The notes: a model not told the origin generated them from the sequence alone. Positions 8,424 to 18,537 are shown, counted from the stretch's first letter. The stretch is DNA of 64,000 nucleotides from Sphingomonas sp. 35-24ZXX (GCF_000786215.1 NZ_JROG01000004.1:248001-312000); one strand, 5' to 3'. Numbers and translations are program-made.

Positions 8424-9227
8424 ATGGCTGATTCGCTCGACATTACTGCCGTCACCCGGCTCACCGGTCTCACCGCCCGCGCGCTGCGCTTCTACGAGGC
8501 GCGGGGGCTGGTCGAGCCGTTGCGCACCGCGTCGGGGCGGCGGCATTATGATGCGGCGGCACTCGAGCGGCTGAACCTCATCCTGTCGCTGAAGAAGGCG
8601 GGGCTGACGCTGGCGCAGATCCAGCGGCTGACCGCCAACCGGCGGATCGACTTGCAAGGCCTGATCACGGCGCAGCTCGATCATCTCGAGGCGCAGGCGC
8701 GGCGGATATCCGAAGCGCAGGCGCTGCTCATCTCCGTCAAGTCACGCATCGATCGCGGCGAGCCCATCGATGCAGAGACCTTCTGCTCGCTGATCCGAAC
8801 CGAACAAGAGGACAGTACAAGCATGTCACAAGACCAATGGAAAGCGGTGACCGACCGCTATTTCACCCCCCAGGAGCAGGCCGAATGGGCCGACCGCATG
8901 GGCGCGCTGGGCGAGGATTTCGATCAGGAAGGCTATGCCGCGCAATGGAAGGCGCTCGGCGACGAAATCAAGGCGGCGCTGCCGATGGACCCAGGCAGCG
9001 AGGCGGCGGCAGGCTTTGTCCAGCGCTGGTTCGCGCTGCTGAAACCCTTCACCGATGTCGCCACGCCCGCGATGTGGACCGGCACGATGAAGATGTACGA
9101 CGACATGCCCAACTGGCCCGCGCAGGCCGATCCCGGCTTCGATGCCGAGGTCTGGGCATTCATGAAACAGGCAACAGCGGCGCGGATGCTCAAGGGCGAT
9201 CCGGTTGCCGTGCCGAAAGCCGAATGA
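8424..9227 (+). CDS. MerR-family regulator with TipAS-like ligand domain
   Basis: A 267-residue protein. Residues 1-75 are a MerR winged helix (ITAVTRLTGLTARALRFYEA, then GLVEPLRTASGRRHYD), followed by a dimerising coiled coil (about 80-115). The C-terminal 130 residues resemble the TipAS antibiotic-binding fold of TipA-type regulators (YFTPQEQAEWADRM onward, Trp/Asp-rich helices). It is followed 13 bp later by an SMR exporter gene, so it likely senses a cationic or drug-like ligand and activates the pair through the 19-bp-spacer promoter just upstream. No Shine-Dalgarno precedes the ATG, which agrees with a leaderless transcript. Confidence 0.85.
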   Translation: MADSLDITAVTRLTGLTARALRFYEARGLVEPLRTASGRRHYDAAALERLNLILSLKKAGLTLAQIQRLTANRRIDLQGLITAQLDHLEAQARRISEAQALLISVKSRIDRGEPIDAETFCSLIRTEQEDSTSMSQDQWKAVTDRYFTPQEQAEWADRMGALGEDFDQEGYAAQWKALGDEIKAALPMDPGSEAAAGFVQRWFALLKPFTDVATPAMWTGTMKMYDDMPNWPAQADPGFDAEVWAFMKQATAARMLKGDPVAVPKAE

Positions 9228-9240
9228 AGGGGAGCGAGTC

Positions 9241-9600
9241 ATGAATGCATGGGTCTTGCTGGCTCTGGCCATCATCTGCGAGATTGCAGGCACCAGCCTG
9301 CTCAAGGCCTCGCAGGGGTTTTCCAGGCCGCTGTTCGGCATGGCGTCGATGAGCTGCTATGGCCTGTGCTTCTGGCTGCTCGCCTTTGCCTTCACCCGCA
9401 TCCCGATGGGCATAGCCTATGCGATCTGGTCGGGTGTCGGCGTGGTGGCCGTGGCGGTGATCGGCTGGCTGGTGTTCCGCCAGTCGATCAGCCTCGCCCA
9501 GGCCGGGTTCATCGTGCTGACGCTGATCGGTACGACGGGTCTGTACCTGACCACGCCCGATGCCGAGAGCGATAAGCCGAACGTGGCGGCCGAGGCCTAA
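9241..9600 (+). CDS. Small multidrug resistance (SMR) exporter, EmrE-like
   Basis: A 119-residue, four-helix inner-membrane exporter. It has the SMR key residues at the same numbers as EmrE: Glu14 (IICEIAGTSLLK), Tyr60 and Trp63 (IPMGIAYAIWSGVG). The family exchanges protons for quaternary ammonium or other lipophilic cations as a dual-topology dimer. The ATG at 9241 follows GGGGAGCGAG; an in-frame start at 9205 lies inside the regulator gene and is not needed. It is probably co-transcribed with the MerR/TipAS regulator. Its stop overlaps the convergent phosphatase gene by 4 bp. Confidence 0.92.
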   Translation: MNAWVLLALAIICEIAGTSLLKASQGFSRPLFGMASMSCYGLCFWLLAFAFTRIPMGIAYAIWSGVGVVAVAVIGWLVFRQSISLAQAGFIVLTLIGTTGLYLTTPDAESDKPNVAAEA

Positions 9601-10400
9601 GCGCCATCCGCCGACAGGCGCACCGCGCGTTCGCGCAGGCGTTCGAGCGCGGTGCCGTGGATGTCGGGCGCGCAGCACAAAACGCCGAAGGCATTGGCGC
9701 GCGGCTTGTTGAAGCGCAGTTCGCCGCCCAAAGCGTCGGTGACCCGCGCGCCCGCTTCTTCGGCAATGATCGCGGCAGCGCCGATGTCCCACTCATAGCC
9801 CCAGCGCAAGGTGGCGAGCAGGTCGGCGCGGTCGTCAGCGACCATCGCCATGCGCAAGGCGATGCTGTTGGGCTTTTCGACGACGGTGAGGTCGATATCC
9901 GCCTTGGGCAGGCTGTCGGTGGGCACGCGCGATCCCGAAAATTCGGTGCGACGGCTGGCCTTGAGGCGCTTGCCGTTGAGGAACGCGCCGCGCCCGCGCG
10001 CGCCGATCCAGTATTCATTGCGGGCAGGGGCCGCGAGCACGCCCATTACCACGCGGCCATCCTCGACCAGGGCAACCGAGATCGCCCAGCCGGCGCGGCC
10101 GCGCACGAAGTCGCGGGTGCCGTCGATGGGATCGACCAGCCAGATGCGCTCGCAGTCCAGCCGGTTGGTGTCGTCGGCGGTCTCTTCGGACAGCCAGCCC
10201 GCATCGGGAACCAAGGCGCCCAATCGATCACGCAGGAAATTGTCGACCGCCAGATCGGTTTCGCTCACCGGATCGCCCGGCTGCTTGTCCCACACCTGAA
10301 GGTCGCCCCCGGCGCGCGCAAAGGCGGCGATGGCAATGCCACTCGCCTCTTCGACGATATGCCGGATCGTATCGGGAGAGACCTTGGTGCGCGACGCCAT
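9597..10400 (-). CDS. Inositol monophosphatase-family phosphatase
   Basis: A 267-residue Mg2+-dependent phosphatase of the IMPase/CysQ/HisN superfamily. Metal-binding motifs are WLSEE (about residues 69-73), DPIDGTRDF (about 90-98) and the C-terminal WDIGAAAIIAEEAG. Substrate could be inositol-1-phosphate, 3'-phosphoadenosine 5'-phosphate or histidinol phosphate; the motifs do not separate these. It lies 39 bp downstream of prfC on the same strand and may be read through from it. Confidence 0.88.
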   Translation of the reverse strand: MASRTKVSPDTIRHIVEEASGIAIAAFARAGGDLQVWDKQPGDPVSETDLAVDNFLRDRLGALVPDAGWLSEETADDTNRLDCERIWLVDPIDGTRDFVRGRAGWAISVALVEDGRVVMGVLAAPARNEYWIGARGRGAFLNGKRLKASRRTEFSGSRVPTDSLPKADIDLTVVEKPNSIALRMAMVADDRADLLATLRWGYEWDIGAAAIIAEEAGARVTDALGGELRFNKPRANAFGVLCCAPDIHGTALERLRERAVRLSADGA

Positions 10401-10439
10401 GGCCCGCCTTAGCGCGCTGTGCTGCGCTGCAACAGCCCC

Positions 10440-12005
10440 TTAACGTTCGCGCGTGGCACTGAACGACAGTTCGGGGTTCTTTTCCTGTTGATAGCCGACA
10501 TCCCACGCCGATCGCGCCATGAACACCGGGTTGCCGTCGCGGTCCTTGGCGAGGTTGTTCATCGAGATGCGCTTGAACGCTTCGAGCGCATCGGCCGGGC
10601 CGCTGAGCCAGCGGGCGGTATCGAACGGCGCCATTTCGAGCACCGCCTCGACCTTGTATTCCGCCTCCAGACGGCTGATCAGCACTTCGAGCTGCAGCTG
10701 GCCGACGACGCCGACGATCCACTGGCTGCCGATCTCGGGGTAGAACACCTGGATCACGCCCTCTTCGGACAGATCGTCGAGCGCCTTGCGCAGCTGCTTG
10801 GTCTTGGTGGGGTCCTTGAGCTGCACGCGGCGCAGGATCTCGGGTGCGAAATTGGGCAGGCCGGTAAAGCGCACATCGTTCTTCTCGGACAGCGTATCGC
10901 CGACGCGCAATGTGCCGTGATTGGGAATGCCGATGATATCGCCGGGCAAGGCCTCGTCGGCAAGCTCGCGGTCCTGCGCGAAGAACAGGATCGGCGAGTG
11001 CACCGCGATCGGCTTGCCATGGCCCGACGGCACCAGCTTCATGCCGCGCTTGAACGTGCCCGAGACCAGCCGCATGAACGCGATGCGGTCGCGGTGCTGC
11101 GGGTCCATATTGGCCTGCACCTTGAAGATGAAGCCGGTAACGTCCTTGCGCGTCGGCTCGACGGCTTCGGGCTGCGCGGGCTGGCTGCGCGGCGGCGGCG
11201 CGTGGTCGGCGATCGCGTTGATCAGCTCGTCGATGCCGAACTGCTTGAGCGCGGATCCGAAATAGACCGGGGTGAGGTCGCCGTGGCGATAGGCTTCCAG
11301 GTCGAAGCTGGCATAGCCGCCCTGCGCGAGCTCGGCTTCCTCGGTCAGCCGTTCGAGCGCCTGCGCGGAAAGCTTGTCGGCCAGCGCCGGATCATCGAGA
11401 CCGGAAAGCTGCGTGACCGATCCGTCGTATTCGCGCGACGGGCCTTCGGGCTGCATCAGCTGGTTGCGCGCAAGGTCGTACACGCCCTCGAACTGGCCGC
11501 CCATGCCGACCGGCCAGCTCATCGGGCAGACATCGAGCGCCAGCGCATCGGCGACCTCGTCGAGCAATTCGAACGGATCGCGGCCCTCGCGGTCGACCTT
11601 GTTGACGAAGGTGATGATCGGCACCGAGCGCAACCGGCAGACCTCGAACAATTTGCGTGTCTGCGGCTCGATCCCCTTGGCAGCATCGATGACCATGATC
11701 GCGGAGTCGACCGCGGTCAGCGTGCGATAGGTGTCTTCGGAAAAGTCTTCATGGCCCGGGGTGTCGAGCAGGTTGAAGGTGATCCCCTGCCGCTCGAAGG
11801 TCATCACCGAGGAGGTGACCGAGATGCCGCGCTGCTGCTCGATCTTCATCCAGTCCGACCGGGCGCGCCGCGCCGCGCCGCGCGCCTTGACCTCGCCTGC
11901 CAGATGGATCGCGCCGCCGGTGAGCAGCAGCTTTTCGGTGAGCGTGGTCTTGCCCGCATCGGGGTGCGAGATGATGGCGAAGGTGCGGCGGTTGAGGGCG
12001 GTCAT
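10440..12005 (-). CDS. prfC: Peptide chain release factor 3
   Basis: A 521-residue translational GTPase that recycles RF1/RF2 from the ribosome. The G domain shows G1 SHPDAGKTTLTEK (from about residue 14), G2 region QQRGISVTSSVM, G3 DTPGHEDFSEDTYRTL and G4 NKVDRE. The KIEQQRGISVTSS stretch is characteristic of RF3 rather than EF-G. Domain II/III sequence follows to the end, and length matches RF3 (about 520-530). The ATG at 12005 is the first start after the intergenic repeat. Confidence 0.96.
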   Translation of the reverse strand: MTALNRRTFAIISHPDAGKTTLTEKLLLTGGAIHLAGEVKARGAARRARSDWMKIEQQRGISVTSSVMTFERQGITFNLLDTPGHEDFSEDTYRTLTAVDSAIMVIDAAKGIEPQTRKLFEVCRLRSVPIITFVNKVDREGRDPFELLDEVADALALDVCPMSWPVGMGGQFEGVYDLARNQLMQPEGPSREYDGSVTQLSGLDDPALADKLSAQALERLTEEAELAQGGYASFDLEAYRHGDLTPVYFGSALKQFGIDELINAIADHAPPPRSQPAQPEAVEPTRKDVTGFIFKVQANMDPQHRDRIAFMRLVSGTFKRGMKLVPSGHGKPIAVHSPILFFAQDRELADEALPGDIIGIPNHGTLRVGDTLSEKNDVRFTGLPNFAPEILRRVQLKDPTKTKQLRKALDDLSEEGVIQVFYPEIGSQWIVGVVGQLQLEVLISRLEAEYKVEAVLEMAPFDTARWLSGPADALEAFKRISMNNLAKDRDGNPVFMARSAWDVGYQQEKNPELSFSATRER

Positions 12006-12030
12006 ATCGGGGCTTTACACATTATCTGGT

Positions 12031-12112
12031 TGCCTGCGAAGGCAGGCATCCATCTCCAGAGGTTGGCATCTGGTGAAATCGGAGGGGTGATGGACCCCTG
12101 CGTGCGCAGGGG
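12031..12112. repeat. Intergenic double-hairpin repeat element
   Basis: Two perfect hairpins flank a short spacer: TGCCTGC-GAAG-GCAGGCA (12031-12048) and CCCCTGCG-TG-CGCAGGGG (12095-12112). TCCATC (12049-12054) can also pair with GATGGA (12089-12094), bringing the two together as a cruciform. No T-tract follows, so it is not a standard intrinsic terminator. It lies between prfC and the epimerase gene. A looser relative sits at 63565-63650. Confidence 0.55.
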
Positions 12113-12123
12113 ACCGGAACGCG

Positions 12124-13005
12124 CTAGCTCTCTAGCAGCGTCACATCCATCCGCAACCGCTGCTGTGCACCTGGGGCCAGCTTCATCACGCCCGGTTTGT
12201 CGGCGAAATCGCCGGTAAAGCCGAGCGGGTCGGCGATGCCGGCCCAGGGTTCGATGCACAGGAAGCGCGCGCCGGGTTTCTGCCAGATGCCCAGCATCGG
12301 CGTGTCGGGAAAATCGATGCGCAGCTGCGGCTGGCCGGGCACGCCATAAGTGAGCGAGCGGCTGGCGAGCTGGTCCCAGATCAGCGCGTCGGCCTCGAAA
12401 TCGGCTTGCTTGGGCGCATAGACCTTGCCGTTGACCGGGCTGGGCTGCGGCGCAGGAATGACCAGGCCGGTGGCCGGGTCGAGCCGCCGGATCGGCGCGG
12501 GCTCGTCACGCTCGAAAACGATCCGGTGATCTTCCGCTGCGCCACCAACGGGCAGGGGCCAGGCAAAGGCGGGGTGATAGCCGAAACTGAACGGCATCGG
12601 CGTATCGCCCCGATTGCTCACCGTCGCGGTCATCGCCAGCGTCGCGCCCGCAAGCGCAAAGCCCATGTCGAGGCGGAAATCGAACGGGTAGTGCATGCGG
12701 CTGGCCTCGCTTGCGTCCAGCCGGAACAGCGCGGAGCCGTGGTCCGCCTCGACCAGCGCGAATTCCGAGCGCCGGGCAAAGCCATGCCGCGCCATGGCGA
12801 AGCTGCGCTCACCCAGCCGGTACACATCCCCTGCCATCGCGCCGATGATCGGGAAGAGCAACGGCGCGTGGCCCGCCCAGAAGGCGGGGTCGGCATCGGT
12901 CATCAACTGCCGTCCCTCGCCGTCGGTCAGCGACCGCAGTTCCGCCCCGAGAGGGTGGATGCCGGCGGTCAGCCTGTCCGAGGCGATGGCGACCAGATCA
13001 GCCAC
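12124..13005 (-). CDS. Aldose 1-epimerase-family protein
   Basis: About 293 residues from a GTG at 13005 whose first bases overlap the last 8 bp of pheT, with GCGGAG upstream. A longer in-frame start at 13053 sits deep in pheT. The sequence follows the GalM/LacX-type beta-sandwich: GAELRSL near the start, then RHGFARRSEF, the FSFGYHPAFAWPL segment (catalytic His region) and LCIEPWAGIADP near the C-terminus. It would interconvert alpha and beta anomers of a hexose or hexose phosphate. Translational coupling to pheT is probably positional, not functional. Confidence 0.85.
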   Translation of the reverse strand: MADLVAIASDRLTAGIHPLGAELRSLTDGEGRQLMTDADPAFWAGHAPLLFPIIGAMAGDVYRLGERSFAMARHGFARRSEFALVEADHGSALFRLDASEASRMHYPFDFRLDMGFALAGATLAMTATVSNRGDTPMPFSFGYHPAFAWPLPVGGAAEDHRIVFERDEPAPIRRLDPATGLVIPAPQPSPVNGKVYAPKQADFEADALIWDQLASRSLTYGVPGQPQLRIDFPDTPMLGIWQKPGARFLCIEPWAGIADPLGFTGDFADKPGVMKLAPGAQQRLRMDVTLLES

Positions 13006-15427
13006 GCAACTCCGCCCCAAGCTTTGCCGCGGCCTTGACGATCGCGTCGGCAATGGCTTTCAGCTCGTCATCGCCAAAGCTCTTGTCCACCGGCTGCAGC
13101 GTGACCTCCAGCGCGAGCGACAGCTTGCCCTCGGGCACGCCCTGGCCTGCAAAGCTGTCGAACACGCGGGCATCGGTGATGTGCTTCTTGTCCGCGCCTT
13201 TGACCGCGCGCACCAGATCACCGGCAGGCGTCTTGGCATCGACCAGGAACGCGAAGTCGCGCGTTACGGCCTGCAGTGCGGGCGGCGCAAAGGCCTCGCG
13301 CATCGCAGAGCCGCGCGGCTTCAGCGGGATGCCGTCGAGGAACAGCTCGGCGACCATCACCGCCCCGTGCACCGGCTTGAAGCCGAACGCCTTGGCGGTC
13401 GAAGGGTGCAGCGTGCCGTATGCTGCGAGCACGTTCTTCGGCCCTAGCCGCAGCGTCGCGGCTTGCCCCGGGTGATAGTGATCACCAGGGCCTGCCGCAT
13501 CGGGCGCGAAGTCCATCAGCTTGGTGGCAGGCGCGCCTGCGGCCTCGAGCAGTGCCAGCACTTCGGCTTTCACATCGTGCGCGGTGAAGGCCTGCGCCTT
13601 GCCCGAGCGCCAGTCGCGGCTGACCTTGTCGCCCGCGAGCACGATGCCGAGCGTTGCGCGTTCCAGGCTGGTGCCATCTTCGGCCTTGAAATAGCGCCGA
13701 CCGACCTCGAACAGCCGGACCGAGCCTGCGCCGCGATCCAGGTTGCGCTTGGCCGCCGAGAGCAGGCCTGGCAGCAGCGAGGGCCGCATGACCTTGAGGT
13801 CCTCGCTGATTGGGTTAGCCAACGTCCAGTCGCCGCCGCCAAAGGGGGCAGCTTCCTTGTCCGAAATGAACGACCAGTTGACCGCCTCGTTGAGCCCGCG
13901 CGCCGCTGCCAGACGCCGCACGCGCCGCTCCTGCAGCTGGCCTACGCTGGCGGTGGGCTTGGCGACACCGGGGAGCCGCGGCAGCGGGGTCGAGGGGATC
14001 GCGTCGATCCCGGTGATCCGCACCACTTCCTCGACGATGTCCGCCTTGCCCGCGACATCGCGCCGCCAGCTGGGAACGGTGATCGTCCAAGGGGTCGAGG
14101 CGCTGTCCACGCCGAAGCCCAGCCGCTGAAGGATCGCCTGCTGCTCGGCCGCCGCAACATCGATGCCGGCCAGAGCCGCGCAATAGGCGGGGTCATAGGT
14201 CACCGTGCGCGGCTCCACCGGCGCCGTGCCCGACCGGGTCACGGGACTGGCGGTACCGCCGCAAAGCTCTAGTACCAGCCGCGTGGCAATATTGAGGCCC
14301 TGATCGAGGAATGCAGGGTCCACGCCGCGCTCGAAGCGCTGGCGCGCATCTGACGTCAGCATCAGCTTCTGGCCGGTGCGTGCGATATGCTCCGGGTCGA
14401 AATAGGCACATTCGATCAGCACATCGGTGGTCGTGTCCGACACGCCCGAATCCTCGCCGCCCATGATGCCGCCGATGTCATGCACCTGAGCATCATCCGC
14501 GATCACCGTCATGCTGGCGTCGAGCGTATAGGTCTTGCCGTTGAGTGCCAGCACCTGCTCGCCATCGACTGCCTTGCGCGCGACCAGGCCACCCGTCAGC
14601 TTGGCACGGTCATAGACGTGCAAGGGGCGGCCGAGATCGATCGAGACGAAGTTGGTGATATCGACCAGCACCGAAATCGGCTTCTGCCCGATCGCCTTCA
14701 GCCGGTCGGCCATCCATTTGGGCGAAGCGCCGTTGGTGAGACCCGAGACGTTCTGCGCGTGGAAGGCGGGGCATCCGGCGCTATCGTCGGTACGCACATC
14801 GGGGGCTTCGCCGGTGCCGGCAACCGGATCGACGCCGCTGCGATAGACCTCTGACAGCGGCTTCAAGGTGCCGATGCCCGAGGCTGCCAGATCGCGCGCG
14901 ATGCCGCGCACGCCCATGCAATCCTGCTTGTTCGGCGTCACCGAGACGTCGATGACGGGATCGTCGAGCCCGGCATAATCGGCAAAGCTGGTGCCGACCG
15001 GTGCATCTTCGGGCAGTTCGATGATGCCGTCGTGGTCCTCGCCCATCTCCAGCTCGCGGTACGAGCACATCATGCCGAAGCTTTCGACATCGCGGATCTT
15101 CGCCGGTTTCAGCGTGAAGGCGGGGCCGGGGACATAGGTTCCCGGCGGGCCGAACACACCAACCAGCCCCTGACGCGCATTGGGCGCGCCGCAGACGACC
15201 TGCCAGGGCGTGCCCGAGCCGTCATCGACCTTCAGCAGCCGCAGCTTGTCTGCATTGGGGTGGGGCCCGGCCTCGATGACGCGCGCGACCTTGAACGGGC
15301 GCAGCACGTCGGCGGGGTTTTCCACGCCTTCCAGCTCCAGCCCGATGGCGGTCAGCCGATCAGTGATTTCGGTGAGGCTCGCATCGGTATCGAGATGCTC
15401 TTTCAGCCAGCTCAGCGTGAACTTCAT
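12998..15427 (-). CDS. pheT: Phenylalanyl-tRNA synthetase beta subunit
   Basis: An 809-residue subunit of the (alpha-beta)2 enzyme that charges tRNA-Phe. N-terminal [18 protein letters not shown] is the usual PheT start. The tRNA-binding OB domain spans about residues 40-150 ([13 protein letters not shown]), B3/4 about 200-370 (editing), B5 about 400-475, and the C-terminal ferredoxin-like anticodon-binding domain about 715-808 ([17 protein letters not shown]). It overlaps pheS by 4 bp (ATGA), ensuring coupled synthesis of the two subunits. Confidence 0.97.
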   Translation of the reverse strand: MKFTLSWLKEHLDTDASLTEITDRLTAIGLELEGVENPADVLRPFKVARVIEAGPHPNADKLRLLKVDDGSGTPWQVVCGAPNARQGLVGVFGPPGTYVPGPAFTLKPAKIRDVESFGMMCSYRELEMGEDHDGIIELPEDAPVGTSFADYAGLDDPVIDVSVTPNKQDCMGVRGIARDLAASGIGTLKPLSEVYRSGVDPVAGTGEAPDVRTDDSAGCPAFHAQNVSGLTNGASPKWMADRLKAIGQKPISVLVDITNFVSIDLGRPLHVYDRAKLTGGLVARKAVDGEQVLALNGKTYTLDASMTVIADDAQVHDIGGIMGGEDSGVSDTTTDVLIECAYFDPEHIARTGQKLMLTSDARQRFERGVDPAFLDQGLNIATRLVLELCGGTASPVTRSGTAPVEPRTVTYDPAYCAALAGIDVAAAEQQAILQRLGFGVDSASTPWTITVPSWRRDVAGKADIVEEVVRITGIDAIPSTPLPRLPGVAKPTASVGQLQERRVRRLAAARGLNEAVNWSFISDKEAAPFGGGDWTLANPISEDLKVMRPSLLPGLLSAAKRNLDRGAGSVRLFEVGRRYFKAEDGTSLERATLGIVLAGDKVSRDWRSGKAQAFTAHDVKAEVLALLEAAGAPATKLMDFAPDAAGPGDHYHPGQAATLRLGPKNVLAAYGTLHPSTAKAFGFKPVHGAVMVAELFLDGIPLKPRGSAMREAFAPPALQAVTRDFAFLVDAKTPAGDLVRAVKGADKKHITDARVFDSFAGQGVPEGKLSLALEVTLQPVDKSFGDDELKAIADAIVKAAAKLGAELRG

Positions 15428-16515
15428 GCGCTCACTCCTCCGCTCAAAGTGGGGACATCCAGCGACGAGAAGCCGTAATGCTTCAGCCAGCGCAGGTCGC
15501 CATCGAAGAACGCGCGCAGGTCATCCATGCCGTATTTCAGCATCGCCAGCCGGTCGATGCCGCAGCCAAAGGCAAAGCCCTGCCACTCGTCAGGGTCCAG
15601 CCCGCAATGCTCGATCACCTTGGGGTTGACCATGCCGCTGCCCAGGATCTCCATCCAGCCGCCATTGGGGCCGGTCGGGTCGCCACCGATCACGCGCTTG
15701 CCCTTTTCGACCGTGAAGCCGACATCGACTTCGGCCGAAGGCTCGGTGAACGGGAAATAGCTGGGGCGCAGCCGCAGCACGATGTCGTCGCGCTCGAAGA
15801 ACGCCTTCACGAAGGTCTCCAGCGTCCACTTGAGGTGCGCCATGGTGATGCCCTTGTCGATCACGAGGCCCTCGACCTGGTGGAACATCGGCGTGTGCGT
15901 GGCGTCCGAATCGCTGCGATAGGTGCGGCCCGGCGCGATGATGCGGATCGGCGGCTTCTGCCCCATCATCGTGCGGATCTGCACCGGCGAGGTGTGCGTG
16001 CGCAGCAGCATCTCCTCGCCCGCCGCGTTGCGATCGGGGAAGTAGAAGGTGTCGTGCATCGCGCGCGCCGGGTGCGTCTCGGGCATGTTCAGCGCGGTGA
16101 AATTGTACCAGCCCGATTCGATTTCCGGACCGGTCGCAACCGCAAAGCCGAGGTCGGCGAAGATCTCGGCGAGCTCGTCCATCACCTGGGCAACCGGGTG
16201 CACCGAACCTTGCGGGCTCGGGGCGACGGGCAGCGTCAGGTCGATCGCTTCGGAGGCGAGCCGTGCGTTGAGCACTTCGCTCTCCAGCGCATCCTTGCGC
16301 GCGGCGATCGCGGCGGTCACTGCCTCGCGCGCGCCGTTGATGCGCGGGCCCTGGTCCTGCCGCTCCTCGGCACTCATGCCGCCCAGCGTCTTGAGCAGCC
16401 CGGTGATCGCGCCCTGCTTACCCAGCGCGGCGATGCGGATTTCTTCCAGTGCGGCAAGATCGGCATCGGCGATGCGCGCCAGATAATCCTGCTGCAATTG
16501 TTCAACGTCGGCCAC
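15424..16515 (-). CDS. pheS: Phenylalanyl-tRNA synthetase alpha subunit
   Basis: Catalytic subunit of PheRS, about 363 residues from a GTG at 16515 (AAGGA about 10 nt upstream, then [19 protein letters not shown]). An in-frame start at 16599 would add 28 residues that do not resemble PheS. An N-terminal coiled coil (about 1-90) precedes the class II catalytic core: motif 2 around [18 protein letters not shown] (here [20 protein letters not shown]) and motif 3 near [16 protein letters not shown]. Length agrees with alphaproteobacterial PheS. First gene of the pheST-epimerase run. Confidence 0.95.
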   Translation of the reverse strand: MADVEQLQQDYLARIADADLAALEEIRIAALGKQGAITGLLKTLGGMSAEERQDQGPRINGAREAVTAAIAARKDALESEVLNARLASEAIDLTLPVAPSPQGSVHPVAQVMDELAEIFADLGFAVATGPEIESGWYNFTALNMPETHPARAMHDTFYFPDRNAAGEEMLLRTHTSPVQIRTMMGQKPPIRIIAPGRTYRSDSDATHTPMFHQVEGLVIDKGITMAHLKWTLETFVKAFFERDDIVLRLRPSYFPFTEPSAEVDVGFTVEKGKRVIGGDPTGPNGGWMEILGSGMVNPKVIEHCGLDPDEWQGFAFGCGIDRLAMLKYGMDDLRAFFDGDLRWLKHYGFSSLDVPTLSGGVSA

Positions 16516-16680
16516 GGCCTGGATGTCCTTATCGGTCGAGAAATTGAGGGTGCGGGTGCCGTAGTCACGCCGCGCGTCACAAATCAACCCCTGCCGCACG
16601 TTCGCGGCCTTTTCATGACGCTGGCTGGGGTGCTATCCTGCAGGCCAGACCGGGCAAAGACCTGGCTGGGCAAGGGGACG

Positions 16681-17067
16681 ATGCCGATGAACATGATGCT
16701 GCTGTTCGCTTCACTGGCCGCGATTCTCGCGGTCGCCGGGCTGGTCTGGCTGCTGCAACTCGGGGAAAACCGGATCGGCGATGCCGCCGATGCCGCGCGC
16801 ATCGCCGAAGAGCAGATCGCCGGCTTCGAGGCGGGGCCGGTGCTGATGTCGGGCGATGGCGAGGCGGCGCTGGTCGAAGGCACCGATGGACGGATCGTGA
16901 TCCTCAAGCGCCACGGCGCACATTGCGCCGGGCGGGTCCTGCCCAAGCCGCTGCGCGCGCACCGCTGCAGCGAGGGCTGGAAGGTGGAAACCGGTGATCC
17001 GCGCTTCGGTCATGTTTCACTCGCACTGTCAAAACAGGATGGAGACAAGCTGCTGACAATGATGTAA
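16681..17067 (+). CDS. Hypothetical single-pass membrane protein
   Basis: A 128-residue protein of unknown function. Residues about 5-28 form one hydrophobic helix (MMLLFASLAAILAVAGLVWL), followed by an acidic/Ala-rich linker and a small soluble region with two cysteines (HGAHCAGR and AHRCSEGWK). AAGGGG upstream fits either ATG 16681 or ATG 16687. Only 12 bp separate it from the sterol-desaturase-family gene, so the two are probably co-transcribed. A much longer in-frame opening extends left through antisense pheS and is an artefact of high GC. Confidence 0.65.
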   Translation: MPMNMMLLFASLAAILAVAGLVWLLQLGENRIGDAADAARIAEEQIAGFEAGPVLMSGDGEAALVEGTDGRIVILKRHGAHCAGRVLPKPLRAHRCSEGWKVETGDPRFGHVSLALSKQDGDKLLTMM

Positions 17068-17079
17068 GCAGCTGAGACC

Positions 17080-18027
17080 ATGACCACGGCGCCCGATCTG
17101 CCCAACCCGACCGAGCTTGCGATCCCGGCATTCGTGCTGCTGATCCTGATCGAAATCTGGTGGGTGCGCAGGCGCGATGCCCGCGCCTATGAGCCGCGCG
17201 ACACGCTGACATCGCTGGCATTGGGCCTCGGCAGCACGGTCGCGGGCGCCTTGTTCGGCGGCCTCGCGCTGTTGCTGGCGTTCCAGGTCTACGAGCACCG
17301 GATCTTCGACATCGGTTGGGTCTGGTGGGCGTGGCCGGTGGCCTTCGTGATCGACGATTTTGCCTATTACTGGTCGCACCGTCTGGGTCACCGCGTCCGC
17401 TGGATGTGGGCGGCGCATGTCATCCACCATTCGAGCCAGCACTATAATCTCTCGACCGCGCTTCGGCAGACGTGGACCGGTTTCTTCACCCCCGGCCTGC
17501 TGATCGGCCTGCCGATGTTCTGGCTGGGCTTTCATCCGCTGATGGTCGCGTTTTGCGGCGGGCTCAATCTGATCTACCAGTTCTGGATCCATACCGAGGC
17601 GGTCAAAAGGCTGCCGCGCTGGTTCGAGGCGGTGATGAACACGCCCTCGCACCACCGTGTCCATCACGCGATCAACCCGCGCTATCTCGATTCGAACTAT
17701 GCCGGCGTCTTCATCATCTGGGACAAGATGTTCGGCACCTTCGTGCCCGAGCGCGACGACGAGCCGATCCGCTATGGCATCGTCAAGCAGCTGGGCAGCT
17801 TCAACCTGATCTGGGCGGCGTTCCACGAATGGGTCGGCATCGCGCGCGACATGTGGAGTGCGCCAAGCATCGCCAACAAGCTTGGCTATTTGCTGCGCCC
17901 GCCGGGCTGGAGCCATGATGGCAGCCGCGAGACCAGCGACACGATCAAGGCCGCCTGGGCCGCGCGGCAGGGCCGGCGAGCGCCACCCGATATGCGGCCG
18001 GACACCGCATTAGAGCCTGCGGAATAG
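17080..18027 (+). CDS. Sterol desaturase / fatty acid hydroxylase-superfamily membrane enzyme
   Basis: A 315-residue integral-membrane di-iron enzyme. Three to four helices surround the eight-histidine metal site typical of the superfamily: HRLGH (after YYWS), HVIHHSSQH and HRVHHA, with a further His after a membrane pair (FWIHTE). Such enzymes hydroxylate or desaturate sterols, carotenoids or lipids using O2. The substrate is not recoverable from sequence. It heads a tight run with a GNAT gene (4 bp later) and a GMC oxidoreductase. Confidence 0.9.
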   Translation: MTTAPDLPNPTELAIPAFVLLILIEIWWVRRRDARAYEPRDTLTSLALGLGSTVAGALFGGLALLLAFQVYEHRIFDIGWVWWAWPVAFVIDDFAYYWSHRLGHRVRWMWAAHVIHHSSQHYNLSTALRQTWTGFFTPGLLIGLPMFWLGFHPLMVAFCGGLNLIYQFWIHTEAVKRLPRWFEAVMNTPSHHRVHHAINPRYLDSNYAGVFIIWDKMFGTFVPERDDEPIRYGIVKQLGSFNLIWAAFHEWVGIARDMWSAPSIANKLGYLLRPPGWSHDGSRETSDTIKAAWAARQGRRAPPDMRPDTALEPAE

Positions 18028-18031
18028 GCCT

Positions 18032-18517
18032 GTGGCAACGGGCGGCGCCACGACCGAAATCGTGCTGATGGAAGGCGCGGCGATTGCGTCTGCCGAACCG
18101 ATGCTCGCCGCGCTGTGCACCAAAGTCTTCGAGAGCTTCGACCCGGATTATCTGGCCCAGCGGCTGGCGCATCTGGTCGATCCGGTTCTGCATCTTGCCC
18201 AGCGCAGCGATGGCACCGCACTGGGGTTCAAGCTCGCCTATCGGCGCGGACCGGCGCTGCTCTATTCCTGGCTCGGCGGCGTAATCCCCGCAGCGCGCGG
18301 TCAGGGTCTGGCGGCGCATCTGATGCAGGCCCAGCACGACTGGGCGGCCGCCAAGGGCTTTGCCGAAGTCGAGACCCGCACGTGCGCCAGCAACAACGGG
18401 ATGATCATCGTCAACCTCAAGGCCGGATTCCAGATCGTCGGGGTAGAGGCGGGCGACGCGGGGCACATGATGGTGATCCTGCGCAAGATACTGAAGAACA
18501 AGCCCGAACGGGCATAA
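18032..18517 (+). CDS. GNAT-family N-acetyltransferase
   Basis: A 161-residue acetyltransferase starting with GTG at 18032, 4 bp after the preceding stop; an ATG 36 bp inside (18068) is an alternative. The acetyl-CoA-binding motif A is AARGQGLAAHLM at about residues 88-99, flanked by the usual strands (LYSWLGGVIP before, FAEVETRTCASNNGMI after). Substrate is unknown. Lies between the di-iron membrane enzyme and the GMC oxidoreductase. Confidence 0.85.
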   Translation: MATGGATTEIVLMEGAAIASAEPMLAALCTKVFESFDPDYLAQRLAHLVDPVLHLAQRSDGTALGFKLAYRRGPALLYSWLGGVIPAARGQGLAAHLMQAQHDWAAAKGFAEVETRTCASNNGMIIVNLKAGFQIVGVEAGDAGHMMVILRKILKNKPERA

Positions 18518-18537
18518 AGACACAGATGGGAGAGAGC

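Noticed and set aside
10419-12218. A 599-codon plus-strand open frame opposite prfC
   Set aside because: prfC on the minus strand has all GTPase motifs; the opposite frame has none.
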